A DNA stretch of 64,000 nt from Trichoplax adhaerens (GCF_000150275.1 NW_002060946.1:5846667-5910666); one strand, 5' to 3'; shown: positions 21,601-32,848, numbered from the stretch's first letter. A program made the numbers and translations. The notes: generated from the sequence alone by a model not told the origin.

Positions 21601-22401
21601 ATTTATGTTCTAAAGAATGGGGCAGGTGACACTAATTCTTTAAAATAGTACTTCTAGTATACAACGATGTAATCTTAAAAAAATTAATTGCGAAATGTAT
21701 TGCTTAGGAAACTTTGATGTTTTTGTACATATCGTGGACCGGAGCTCGTGTAAATTTTCCGTATTAGCAAATCATGAATCTAGTAGATCTGTGGAAAACT
21801 ATTATCATGTCATGACAAGTGCCTCTGCGGTAATACTGTACAACATATATGATTCTGCGGAAGCATTTTAAACAATATTGTGAATTACTGAAATTTGGAT
21901 TCCACATTCTTAGTCCACCGCATTAAAGTGTGGAATTGTCACAGGGGAGCGATTAGTCGGCAGGACTAGAATGATGCTATCAAGGTATTGTTTACTAATA
22001 CGATCTGTATCTATGCACTATATATTATGTCTACATGTCCATATGCAAAGCTTTGGGATATTTGAAATAAAATCCAACTTCGTTCCATTTTTATAAATTT
22101 TAAGCCCCAACGCAAGCTGGAGATCGCAACCCGCGACATACGCCCAGGTCAAACTAATCAAGCGGTTGTCTTTAGGGCTATGGAAAGGTATTGTATTTGG
22201 TATTAAAATTACTCTGAATTGTATTCAACGAAATTTAATTTCCAAGCATAAATTACTGTAGGGTCAGATCAACAGTTGACTAAAGGTAAAGCGGCAGCTA
22301 TAATGAACGGATTTTTCCTGCGAAAATCTTTTAACAGATTGGAAACATTACTCCAGAGGTACTTTGACGAAATTTCTAACTATGCATATAACAATGGCTG
22401 A
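18643..22401 (+). CDS. IRC3: Mitochondrial IRC3-type DEAH helicase
   Basis: Exons 18643-18888, 19189-19320, 19411-19554, 19656-19879, 20073-20227, 20341-20402, 20534-20651, 20762-20847, 20924-21059, 21195-21311, 21404-21625, 21708-21829, 21914-21984, 22105-22187 and 22262-22401 join in frame to 685 aa, close to the ~690 aa of yeast Irc3. Superfamily-2 motifs run in order: RPYQ and LPVGSGKT (Walker A, end of exon 1), [10 protein letters not shown] (Ia), [11 protein letters not shown] (Ib), [10 protein letters not shown] (DEAH box split by the exon 3/4 junction), [10 protein letters not shown] (III, with TGT in place of the usual TAT/SAT), [14 protein letters not shown] (IV), VFTEGTDIP (V) and QMVGRGLRT (VI). 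The C-terminal part contains WRSQPAT and [10 protein letters not shown], typical of the Irc3 tail. The first ~30 residues are Arg-rich with hydroxylated residues and no acids, as in a mitochondrial presequence. The yeast enzyme maintains mitochondrial DNA; the same role here is inferred. I chose the first of two adjacent ATGs; an upstream TTG frame is not needed. Confidence 0.88.
18905..18940. repeat. Small GTAC-palindrome patch in IRC3 intron 1
   Basis: A short run of TACTGTATATACAGTACACTGTA-type words lies 16 bp after the 5' splice site of IRC3 exon 1. It has the same composition as the clusters near 2436 and 30364. Confidence 0.6.
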
Positions 22402-24395
22402 ATATAAAAAGCACTGCTAAATTAAATTCTGATAGAACATTACGTTACTATTGTAAACAGGAAAAAGAATTCCACTGCAAATTTGCAATGTGGTATTGCT
22501 TCCATTGCCGTCAAACCGGGACTCATTGACTAGAGAGTGCCAGTTTATTGTAATAAGTTTAAAGCTTCTTTTCTGTATAATCGATAGAGAAAATGTCACT
22601 TTAATATATGCAGGTTGTGCTTCAAAAAGCACAATTCATATTTATTAATTTAGACAGCAGGTATAATATATACGTTCACAAAATTTAAAATCGAAAAATT
22701 TAATTGTTCCGGAATTTTTGCTATATCAGATAATCTGATAAGGTAGAAACTTAAAGCATACGTGAGATCATTAATTGCCTATCACATGATTGAATTAAGA
22801 GTATAAAAATGTGATATGACACAAGTAGCAAGAACTACTTCACCGACTAATTGAAATGCTAGGATTTTCTAGAACTAAACAGCTCGATTTCTAAATCTTT
22901 CATCATAAAGTGCATATGATATGACATGTTTAAATACAAATACATATCAATTGATTTTAGTTAAGCTACAATACCTTTAGAACAACTGCTGTATTTTCAA
23001 TATGTGATTGCTCTGTTACACTGACAATGTTAACTTTATCTCATAGACGTATAATTCCTTTGTAGCGAAGTGATATCAATTTTCATACTAATTATGATAA
23101 ATTTGTCAACTTTATTTTGATTTTAAAATCCGCAGAATAATAATTTTTGCAGTCTTCACTATTGCCAAACCATATGTGGTATATCTTAACTGGACAATGT
23201 CGATATTTTGTCGTTAATATGTTAATAAAATTTGAGACAAGGCTAAATGCGTATAAACCGAAGAGCTTAGTTGCCATTCCATAAGGGACTAGTTGCCCTT
23301 CAAGATAAATGGAACATAATTTTAACCAACAAAGTCTACATAGTTCAAAGTTGATATATATACAAGTATTCGGTATAATCAAATCTTTTACGTGCTTGGC
23401 AATATTGGGATTCTAATCAGACACGTACGATAGTAGGGGTTTTAACCATGTGGTAAGGTCATAGTGACTGAACGACTAGATAAAGTGGGAAATAATTTCA
23501 AATTGTATACATAAGGTAGCCAAGGCCTGCATAGCTTAAAATGATACCACGGCATAATCAAATCTTCATGTACTTTACATTATCGGGTTTAGAGTCACAG
23601 ACACATACGATACTAAGGATTTTAACAATGTTGTAGTAAGATCTTCGTGAGTGAACCAATAAACACCGATTACAATGATTATTAATTATCTGTTAATTCA
23701 TACAACATTATAAATATCGCATAAAACTTTCTGAATGTTCCTAATGAGAATTTTCTCACCTTCTTTGGCTTATACATATCACACAGCTTAAAGGCGACAA
23801 TAAAGTAGAGTCAAATTTTCAGTGAACTTAGAATTATTGGTATAACTATCATGCACACGTAGGATAACAAATAGTTTATCATGTTTACGTGATATAAAAT
23901 TATTAGCGTGTATCGAGGTCTCCTCTATCTATCAAATTAATATTATTACGGCGTATAAATATAAATTGATAGTACTGTGCATCTGATATACACGACTGTA
24001 TTAGGGCTGATATCATCAGCTCTGCAGTAGTATTTGATCAAGAGAGTCTCAGAGTCGACATTGGTAGCTAAGCTAACACCCGCCCTCCCACTAAGCAAAC
24101 ATATATTGGCTACTATTTGGAAAAAGCAAATAAATTCTATTATCAATCCATTATGGTTACACAGTAGTTATGATATAAACTGTGACACTAGGTATATCAT
24201 GAGCTCTTTTCAATTTATTTTCGGATTAGGAGATGTTACTAATTATGCTATTGCAGATTAACTTAACAGCTAAGATTTGGTCGTGATAAAGTTTCTTCAA
24301 ATTTATCAATCCGATTGACTGAGTTTATTATAAGTACATCAAGTAGACTGTATTGACGTTACCGCTTAGAAAACCATTTCATAACATTGGAGGAC
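22402..24395. other. Intergenic, no gene supported
   Basis: Opposed short frames at 23946-24261 on both strands have no splice context or motif. The only structure is the duplicated block listed separately (23371-23660). Confidence 0.45.
23371..23660. repeat. Two-copy repeat, 180-bp period
   Basis: CGGTATAATCAAATCTTTTACGTG at 23371 and CGGCATAATCAAATCTTCATGTA at 23550 each lead, about 60 bp later, into CAGACACRTACGATA and TTTTAACMATGT. Sequence between the copies is unrelated. Confidence 0.75.
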
Positions 24396-26741
24396 ATGAC
24401 AAGTAAATCGCATTTCATTAAAAACCTAATAGAAAATCTTTCTGACATTAATCAACAACAAAAAGCAAAGGAATTCATGTATTCTTATTGGTCTCATATT
24501 TATTCGAGGTGTAGGCTAGAAGGATTTAGATATATAGGTTCTAGTAAGTTTACGCCTGATAAATTGTTAAACCATTTATGCAGAGCTTTACTGTTTGATT
24601 CAGGCTGTATTTCAATCGCTTTCTGTTTTAAAGATATAACTGAAGAAAACGAAATAAAAAGGCAGCATCAATTATGGATTGCTAAACGGGCTCCGTCTAA
24701 AGAATTTATTGAAAGTTCTATTGAAGTACTCTGCAAGAATGAATCCATTCAAATTTTATTAGAATTTTCAACTTATTTAAAAGAGAAAATTCGTCGCGAT
24801 TATCATGTTAATATCAATAAGAGGGAGTTTAAAAATTTAAAATCGTTAATTGCTTTCAAATATAGAACTGCATCGAGTAGTTTTGATGTACTGATGAAGG
24901 ATTGTGATGACGATGTATTGGAAGAGTTGATATTGTTCATGTCCTATTCTTTCGAAATACGGCTTATCACAAAGGAAGAGGCTACCATTGAACAATATCT
25001 ACAATTTTTACTACTAGATAGGTTTATAGTTAATCTACCTGGTGAAAAAGTCTCCATTCTACGATTTGGTAGCCTTGACGAACTGAGAAAGACGTATATT
25101 AAAATGATGGCTGACCTTATCCAGAAATATAAAACGTATCAGCAAGAATTTACGGAGCAATATAAAAACAATTTTGCCTCTGTTGAAAATTTACGTTCAG
25201 AAATTCATCATTGGTTTGCGCTAGTCAAGAAGGATCTTAATATAGATCAGTGGTCAATCTTAGCTGATCCAAATTGTTTAATATTAAAATATTGTGACGA
25301 ACTGGTACGAGCTGACATTGTCTCAAAATCAGCTAAGCTACTCATAAAAATATTACTTGTTCAGATGTACATCTTGAAACTAAATCTAGAGCAAAGCGTA
25401 AGGAATACCTATTTGACATGTTTGTTTGCTATCGATCAGTATCTAAAGCGATTTTCTATTAACAAAATAAAACAATTCGAAATAAAGCTGACATTATTTC
25501 TTTTTATAAGAACTCAAACCTTAACACTATACAGAACTGGTGTCAAAACGATTCTAGATTTAGTTATGGCAAGTAAATTACTTCCATTTACAGGAGATCC
25601 AAAACCATCTATCGAAACAAAACCAAGTCCGGAGATTCTGAAAGAATATTTTGAATATAATGATGGACAAAATTTGTTGAAAACGATACAACAAAGTTTA
25701 ATTACAAACTCTATTGATAGTTACTTGTTCCTAAGACTTATACGACGTGAACTCGCTTCGATAGCACAGCAATTAGAGCGCTATTGCAGCGACATTTTTA
25801 TTGCTCTCAATCAGGAGGGATTTCACGCTGAAATATGTATCCCTGAAATGTGTAGTAAAGAAGATTATGCAGTTAAAGCCATAGGATGCTCCCATTTATC
25901 ATGTCCCCAATGTTTTGTTGGTTTAGTTGCATTAATGAAGAAGCATCATGAAATTCATGCTCCAGGAGTCCATAGTTGTCTATATGCATGGAATGTAATC
26001 CCTAGGCTTATGAAAGAAAAATATAGAAAAGATGTTCTTGGTTCTACATGTTATGAACTTTACAAACAGTTTCGTGATAAAGATATCACGTTTAATACAG
26101 AAAGATTATCAGCTACTGCACGTAAAAAAATAAAAAAATTTAAAAAAATGCGGGATATATTTTACGGTATAATCCAAAACATGGCAAGCGTGGCCGCATA
26201 TATCGCTGAAAGTTCTAATCAGATCATAAGCCTATCTTTATTGTCAACGAAAATTTTGTTTGGTCCCAACGAAAAACAACTAAAAGACATTCAGTCGAAT
26301 TCGATTTACATTCAAATTGGCAAGAAAAAATTAGACATAGACCAAGATGCAAGTTACCCTCTCTCTCCTGAAATTTATCAACCCATTGATTTGGATAACT
26401 ATTATGACATAGCTATTCTACCATCGCCTAGTTATAGCCCTGAATCACCTAAGCCTATATCTGTATCACTAGATCAAAATACACATGATGAATCTGCTGC
26501 TGATCATCAACAAGCTTCAGTAAATGGCTACCAAGGACCAATTCATGAGACAAAGTTATACACTCCATTTTTATCTAAAGAAAATAGAACTACCATGTAT
26601 ACGGATTATGACAAATTTATTTTGTCATTAATGAATACAATACTTAAAGCAATTGTTCATTCTAAATTGATCAATGATACAAATGATATCTTTAATTATG
26701 AACAATTTTTAGAGTTATTTAGCAATTTAACTCTTTCGTAA
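24396..26741 (+). CDS. Unrecognised intronless 781-aa protein, RING-like site
   Basis: One uninterrupted frame encodes 781 aa from ATG 24396 (the frame is open 9 bp further upstream but only from a TTG) to TAA. I do not recognise the family. The first ~470 residues are helical-looking, rich in Lys/Glu/Leu/Ile, with no membrane segment or signal peptide. Around residues 481-506 sits CIPEMC, 11 residues, then CSHLSCPQC, i.e. C-x4-C-x11-C-x-H-x2-C-x2-C. This resembles the middle of a RING finger, but the final CxxC pair is not evident. A basic stretch (ARKKIKKFKKM, about 585) follows. Residues ~665-715 form a Pro/Ser-rich low-complexity linker (LPSPSYSPESPKP), and a short helical domain closes the protein. 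Every other gene here is heavily split, so a single exon of 2.3 kb stands out: a retrocopy, a transferred gene or a lineage-specific family are possible. Base composition matches its neighbours. Confidence 0.8.
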   Translation: MTSKSHFIKNLIENLSDINQQQKAKEFMYSYWSHIYSRCRLEGFRYIGSSKFTPDKLLNHLCRALLFDSGCISIAFCFKDITEENEIKRQHQLWIAKRAPSKEFIESSIEVLCKNESIQILLEFSTYLKEKIRRDYHVNINKREFKNLKSLIAFKYRTASSSFDVLMKDCDDDVLEELILFMSYSFEIRLITKEEATIEQYLQFLLLDRFIVNLPGEKVSILRFGSLDELRKTYIKMMADLIQKYKTYQQEFTEQYKNNFASVENLRSEIHHWFALVKKDLNIDQWSILADPNCLILKYCDELVRADIVSKSAKLLIKILLVQMYILKLNLEQSVRNTYLTCLFAIDQYLKRFSINKIKQFEIKLTLFLFIRTQTLTLYRTGVKTILDLVMASKLLPFTGDPKPSIETKPSPEILKEYFEYNDGQNLLKTIQQSLITNSIDSYLFLRLIRRELASIAQQLERYCSDIFIALNQEGFHAEICIPEMCSKEDYAVKAIGCSHLSCPQCFVGLVALMKKHHEIHAPGVHSCLYAWNVIPRLMKEKYRKDVLGSTCYELYKQFRDKDITFNTERLSATARKKIKKFKKMRDIFYGIIQNMASVAAYIAESSNQIISLSLLSTKILFGPNEKQLKDIQSNSIYIQIGKKKLDIDQDASYPLSPEIYQPIDLDNYYDIAILPSPSYSPESPKPISVSLDQNTHDESAADHQQASVNGYQGPIHETKLYTPFLSKENRTTMYTDYDKFILSLMNTILKAIVHSKLINDTNDIFNYEQFLELFSNLTLS

Positions 26742-27240
26742 GGTGCATAAGTATTTGTTGCGCAACAATTAGTGATTAATTAACTGGCGAATATTAAATA
26801 CTTGGTTATTAACGAAATTTAGACGATAGATGATTTCCAATATTGTATATCAAATTATGCCATGTTTTATACGCGTAGAAGAATTAGTAATATTATATTA
26901 GCATCTGATTTTGACCTATTCATAAATTTTTATTGATACAATATTGAGAATCTACTCATAGCCGAAAATGAAACCATCTTAGGAACTGGTACAAGGAAAA
27001 TAGACGATCTATGCATTCTAAAATAGCCTAATAATAATTATAATGTATCTAATAATTTAAATTATAATACCTTGCTGTTAATTTTCTTTATAATTAAGCT
27101 GTGATAGTTCGATAGGAGCAATTCAACGAGTTAACTTGTTCGTGAAGCGTAAAATTGCTGTGAAAGTTATAGTAGAACTTTTATCAAGCAAACATCGTTA
27201 TCTAAGGAATTGCATAGGAAAAATAGGCGATCATCGTTAC
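26742..27240. other. Downstream of the intronless gene, nothing firm
   Basis: AT-rich sequence. A candidate short terminal exon for the minus-strand frame at 27241-27453 could lie near 27150, but I cannot prove it. Confidence 0.35.
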
Positions 27241-27453
27241 CTAATGTAGTCATATACACATGTCGGAAAAATATGAATGTTGCAGCAGGAACTATTTCAT
27301 CCTTCATAAAATGCGTAGCACCTGTAGAGCCTATTACTCTCTTGTTAAGATTATGTACTAAAATGTACGATATAATCCATGCCGTAATGCCGTTAATTAA
27401 TCCGAGTACGAACTGGTCAAAGTTGTACGGTACATGCACGATATGAATATGTA
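27241..27453 (-). CDS. Possible exon of a small membrane protein
   Basis: An open stretch on the minus strand is bounded by an acceptor (TTATCACAG) and a good donor (GTAACG). It encodes about 71 residues with two hydrophobic helices (around FVLGLINGITAWIISYILV and PAATFIFFRH). A further exon-like piece (frame KTGILSAVGKHLLSL) may lie just upstream, near 27540-27590, in compatible phase. No family is recognised and no start or stop exon is proven, so it may be a chance hydrophobic frame in AT-rich DNA. Confidence 0.25.
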
Positions 27454-28633
27454 CTGTGATAAATTACGTAGACGCATTGCTTAAGTCGTTACCGTTATGC
27501 CTATCTTAGTTATGACAGTATTCAGGATCGTCAGTCAGTGACACTTAATGACAGTAAATGTTTGCCTACAGCAGATAAAATACCGGTTTTCCTGTAATAT
27601 AATTTATAAGTTCATAGTGATCCTGATCTTTAGCTGCTTTGGAGATCTTAATACATGTTAAGTAATATTATCTTATTGTATGATTCCTTGCAGATCTGAA
27701 TGCAAGCATTCTTATCGGTTACTGTACGGCTACGCATCAGATAAACATAAGTATACGTGTATAAGAGTTGAAAGAATCAATAAGAGAGATATTTACGTGG
27801 AAGTATAGTTGCCAGTGTCGCTCCACTTATCTGAGAGTTAAAAGTATTTGCACGCTACGATCTTAACAGTAATATAAAGTAACATCCTTAGCACACAAAA
27901 TAGATGACCAGTTAGTGATAATATGACAACATAAAGCACAGCGTGTTTACTAAGTTTCTATGCGTTTTGACGGTAATATATATATATATACATATTATTG
28001 CTAGAAGCTACGTGTTGATGTAAAGTGCTGTATTGTACGTTACTTTAAGTCATATTTTTGGTCATTTTTATGTATATAAAAACTTTCTTAACACACTGTA
28101 TTTTATGATTATTTATCGGTATATAAGAATGTTTAATTTACTCAGAATCTACTACGATATGTAATTGCTCAAAGAACTGATAATGATACTTACAGGATTA
28201 GCTTTATACTCAAAATGTTAATTTTTTCTATTAACGAAACTACCTGATCTAGTAAGCTGGGTACTGTAGCTACTCATTTGGCTGCTGTTATAATTTAAGA
28301 TAGGATTCTTTCATTTTATTTATTTATCATTTCGGAAGTGGAATATTTTCCATATGAAGAATATACTTATTACAATGCATTAAAAGCTGTGATCAAGGTC
28401 ACAGCAGTTCTCCTTTTAACCTCACGGACAATACAGAGATTTTAACCTTATCAACATACCATAGTGATAAAACATAAACATTTTTAGGACAAAATACAGC
28501 GTTTTAAGATTTGTTCTTCCTATTAACAAAATACGGATTTCGTGAAAATTTGCAACATATTTATCCACTTGTACTAGATAAGGACATTAAATTCGGTAAG
28601 ATATCAGTTTGCATATGGTGATGTGGTTTCATA
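27454..28633. other. Intergenic, no gene supported
   Basis: Contains a short (TA)n run near 27975 and a 7-bp stem hairpin GCTGTGA/TCACAGC near 28386-28405. I saw no exon chain on either strand. Confidence 0.4.
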
Positions 28634-30120
28634 CTAATACACAGGCATGGGTGCTTGGGTCAATAGTAAGCCAAACCGGCGCTTTAATAGAACACGTTGA
28701 CGAGAATACTTGTCATCCGGTGAGAAGCGAGCTGCATTAACGATTATAATAATTAATAACATTTAGAATTTAGCAGCTGGAGATTTTATTATTATTATAA
28801 TTTTGGTAGGCATGAATGCGTGTATACTCGTAGAGGAGCATTACTGTAACAACAATCGGAGCACTATATGCTGTAGATGTAGTGTATACTGAATATTATA
28901 TATTTACAGTACATCTAAATAGAGAATTGAACTGAAAGAGAGAGAGAATGAAACGTTCCCTTCCCCTAAATTAAGTATTATATTTTAAATACTAGTGCTG
29001 GCATATAAATCGGTAACTAAAACCAGATATTACCTGGATGAGCAGAAATAGTTGGTTTGCCGTTCGGGTCGACTTTCTAAAAGGAATAAAAAGCAAAATA
29101 TTGACTTAGTTCGTTGTTATGCTGCATCTACAATAGTAGGATTGCTGTTAGGGTGCATAGCTTAGTGCTCTTGAAGATAATTTCATTTAGACATGAACTA
29201 CTGTAAATACTCTCATGTACAGTGTATATCGATACAGTCCAAGTGCGAAATCCTTGAAAGTACCCTATTAACTGTATACGACTTTTTTAAGCTTACAAAT
29301 TCGACATCTTATGATGATATGTGCTGGATTAACTTATCATGACGTCAGCTAACGTCATTTCTATGTCATTGGATTTCGATAGGATCGCAAAGCTATTCAA
29401 ACGGTACAGTAGTATTGCCATTGATGAAAGAACTGCTTTCATGTTGGAGTAATACTATACTGCTCACCAGATGCATCCTATCATTGGGCAATAACGAATG
29501 TAGCTACCGATAGCTACACAAAAGCACAAGATTGCAAATTTCAGTTAGAGCTATGGCTATCTGCTTGTATGGAGTATCATCAATGTACCGCAGCTATCAT
29601 TTCTTACGCTATAGCACTTCTTAAGCTGTACTAACTAATTGTATATCAGTTGTTATCATTCCGACGGAACGAATACGGTATCGGCTCTTTTATGAATATG
29701 TGAGTAGTAAACTATGTTTTCATAGAACTCCTATGGTATAATAGCAAGAGTATTGCAGTCAACACTCGCATTAAGAATTCAATGCAGCGTCATCAGGAAG
29801 CAAAGTAAGAAGTAGAGAAGAAGTTATCTGCTGATGTTTCTTCTCTGCTATCTGAGTACAATGTCAAGCGTCATTATGCTTGAGCAAGAATGCATCAACA
29901 TCGGTAGCATTGCGCAATATATTTGTATCCTAGTTATGGCAATAGCACCATCTTAAGATGAGCATACAACAGCCACAAAGTGATGATAAAATAGTGTTGT
30001 CCATCAAATCGTTTCTTGCTTGCAATGATTGAACAAACTAAGGTGATCTATGAACATCGTCCTTACCTTCATCGTGTAAACTCGTTTGCCATCTTGATCT
30101 TGATAGTACATCAGATGCAT
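28634..30120 (-). CDS. NOP10: NOP10, H/ACA snoRNP subunit 3
   Basis: Three exons (30120-30067, 29076-29034, 28731-28634) join in frame to exactly 64 aa, the length of human NOP10. Exon 1 encodes [14 protein letters not shown], exon 2 [14 protein letters not shown] and exon 3 [21 protein letters not shown] ending in VY-stop. The [15 protein letters not shown] core is the NOP10 signature. NOP10 is a small scaffold that, with dyskerin, NHP2 and GAR1, forms the core of box H/ACA RNPs for rRNA pseudouridylation and telomerase RNA stability; it acts in the nucleolus and Cajal bodies. Most animal NOP10 proteins keep Cys at one or two places in the first ~35 residues; here those positions hold other residues, as in other animals that lost the zinc site. 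Intron 1 is 990 bp and GC-richer than flanking DNA. No open frame longer than 32 codons is needed, so frame-length scans miss this gene. Confidence 0.95.
29340..29347. promoter_or_regulatory. CRE palindrome TGACGTCA
   Basis: A perfect 8-bp CREB/ATF site lies in NOP10 intron 1, followed 7 bp later by a second half-site ACGTCA. Perfect copies also occur near 2203 and 61909. The sites may be chance; binding is not shown. Confidence 0.3.
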
Positions 30121-30363
30121 GTTAGATATTCAAGGGTAGATCGCTTGCTGCTCTAATGAACTACAGCGATTCGATTGGAATAAAGTGAATACTGAAGCTG
30201 CAATTTCGTCCAACAAGGCTGTTGAAAAGCTGACGATACTGTTTCGGTTGTCTAGGTTTCGAGCAGAGTGACTTGAGTCAGGCGTCAGCTACTACCAGGT
30301 GGTCGGTATCAATTTTTCTTTGACTTTTATTACAATACATGCCCTACCATGTGATGTCAATCA

Positions 30364-30856
30364 TACTGTAGTACTGTACTATACTGTACTGTACTGTACT
30401 GTACAGTATTACTGTTATTCTTGTGATGTACAGTACTGTACACTTGTACAGTATAGTACAGTAGATAGAGCATGCTCAGACTCCGCCAATTTTCCATGCA
30501 AGCGGACCCAACTGGTCCTTGAATTTGGAACGCTTTTAAATCACTAACTACGCTAACACTAAGCAGAATTTTTTTAAATCTGTCTTCAGTTTCATCTATT
30601 ATACAATCTAAGCTTTCGAATGGTATAAGTTTGATTGGTTTTTTATTTTAATTAACCGCAAAAAGTGTTCTTTTTTGCGCAGTACAGTACTTGGACACGC
30701 TGTAGAGGGTCTCTAGCGTACAGTACAATGATTACAGTCATAAGTACAGTAAGTACTGTATCATCGAATTAAGACTCTATGGTAAGTACAGTACTGTACT
30801 GTACTGTACTGTACTGTACTGTCTAGAGTACTGTACACTGTACACTGTACAGTACT
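30364..30856. repeat. Two GTAC-palindrome clusters upstream of NOP10
   Basis: 30364-30465 and 30680-30856 are built from TACTG/CAGTA units, including an almost perfect (GTACT)n run at about 30786-30821, and are rich in ACAGTACTGT palindromes. The nearer cluster begins about 245 bp upstream of the NOP10 ATG. Short open frames through this region are artefacts of the repeat. Confidence 0.9.
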
Positions 30857-32848
30857 AGGCGGTCGTGCTCACTATTGGACGGACAGACATTTCTGCCTCA
30901 TTTCGTCATAGTATTGTGCCCAACTCTTCGTTATGGCAGCACTTGACTCCAGCATGCCGTCGGTCGACTTTGAATTGACCAAATGTTTTCTCAATCAAGT
31001 AATATTGCATTAAATCTCATTACCTATTACAAGGTTCTGCTTGAAAACAGTTATATAAGATCATAGGCGCTATTGAAATTAGTACCAGCGATCTCGAAAA
31101 CAGACACAGAAGATCCATACTAAGTAGTCATTTTGGGATATTTCCAGCCTCATTTTTAGGAAGAAACGTCCGTCTGTCTGAGGGAAGGAAACAGTCCGGG
31201 TCTTCTGTGGTCTAAAATGGTAGTCTGAGGTTGTGATGTAGGCAGAGGTTTCATTTTTCCCCTATTGCATCAAGTTTGGGTCAGAGACTACAGTAATCAA
31301 CTTCTTTTTTCATAATTGTCATACTGAACAGTTCATTTGGTATATCCCTGTCCCAAACTCGTTCTAAATCAGGTTCCTTCCCAATTCTTTCTTAAATGAA
31401 GGTATTTATTATGAAAACAATGACAAAAGAAGTTGAGTAGTCCCTGGCAATGTCAACGACTACTAAGACATGGACCACTACTGTTTTAATCGTATTTACG
31501 TATGATGTTGCAGTAGTACAACAAGATACCAACGTACCTTTGATTAGCTTAGACAAGACAGAAACAACTGGGCAAGCACTCGACAATCATAAATTAGCTA
31601 GCCATGCACTAAATGTGCTGAATGTGTCGCATCTGGACGTATCTTAATTAATCCGCTCTTACAAATATCAATTTGGAACGAGGAGAAAGTGACACTACTC
31701 GTATTTCAGGAAACTATAACTACGAGTCTACTGTCAGGTTTGTCCTCGCTGACATTTATCTACAGTAGTGTTATCCTCAGAGGAACTGCTATATCACTAC
31801 AATAGTATGGGCAAAACTAAACCCAAACTTAATTGAAAAATCACTCAATTTACACTAAATCTACATCAATATTAGTCATCAGTTGATAGATAATATTATA
31901 AAATCATGTCGTTATCTATTAAAGAATGTATAACATCATAGATAACGGTATGTTATCTGACATAAATAAGATAAGCATTTTGCCTAAAACTACAGTACTG
32001 TAGTGATTATAATTATCGACAACGCCACAAATATTTTCGAATAATACCATCACTATAACTACAGTCGTCCTAGGATTGTGCTCTTGAATGAATCGTGAGT
32101 TGCTATCTGTAATAAAGTCTTCAAGGGAATCATGGAGACTGTAGTAGAGTAAGTAGAAGGCTATTCAACTTCGTATATACGAGTATATGCTATAAAGTAC
32201 TGTAGAATTCAAAATCATTCATAGACTGGATACCATCACATCAACCAATAAACCATTCCGTAAGATCAAATGATACTCCTGCTTCAATTTTATTTCCATA
32301 CACTGATCTTGAAATAAGAAACTTGTAAAAAGCCTTAGTCGAAGTATAATTGAATGATCTATTACAAAACTTGAGGCAATATAAGGTATTAAATAATCAG
32401 ATAGATTTAGCTTGCGCACGATAACGACAAAGTCAGCCTAAAATAGATATGTACTGTACCCCTCATTATTAGCATCATCGAGCATCATTGCTATTGTAGA
32501 AGGACGTTATATGTTAGCCAACTTGAGTAAACCTTTAAATTATCACTATAAAAGCCGTTGTTAATCAAGTAGGGCACTTGAAACTATTGTAAAAGAATGG
32601 ATACAAGTCTGAAATTTAAATATAAGTACGAGTATGCATCAGGCATTATCTCATCATTCTCTCTATTTCTTTTACTTTATGAACTAAGAGCTTTCAGTTT
32701 TAATGAATTCTACTTTAATTCTACCATTTAATGAATCATTAATATCTTGAATGAAGTAAACCTGGCATCAGCATGTGTCATTCACTTGCTTTTCTTGACG
32801 TCTCTAATTAGAATTTCCAAAATTTAGTCTGCGCTTGTCGGTTGAAAC
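30857..32848. other. Intergenic; one small ORF of doubtful reality
   Basis: Between the palindrome cluster and the 3' end of receptor gene A. A 65-codon frame at 31450-31647 (+) starts with ATG and has a hydrophobic stretch (VLIVFTYDVAVV) near its N-terminus. It lacks a convincing signal-peptide cleavage site, splice context or homologue known to me, and the opposite strand is equally open, so I do not call it a gene. Confidence 0.35.

Noticed and set aside
28340-28440. Minus-strand frame slightly reminiscent of a histone H4 tail
   Set aside because: Only a few residues agree, there is no full histone fold sequence, and the stretch sits in a small hairpin.
30299-30547. 82-codon plus-strand frame
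   Set aside because: Runs through the (GTACT)n cluster (poly Tyr/Cys/Thr/Val pattern) and is a repeat artefact.
31450-31647. 65-codon ATG frame as a secreted peptide precursor
   Set aside because: No clear signal cleavage, no dibasic processing sites, and the opposite strand is equally open.
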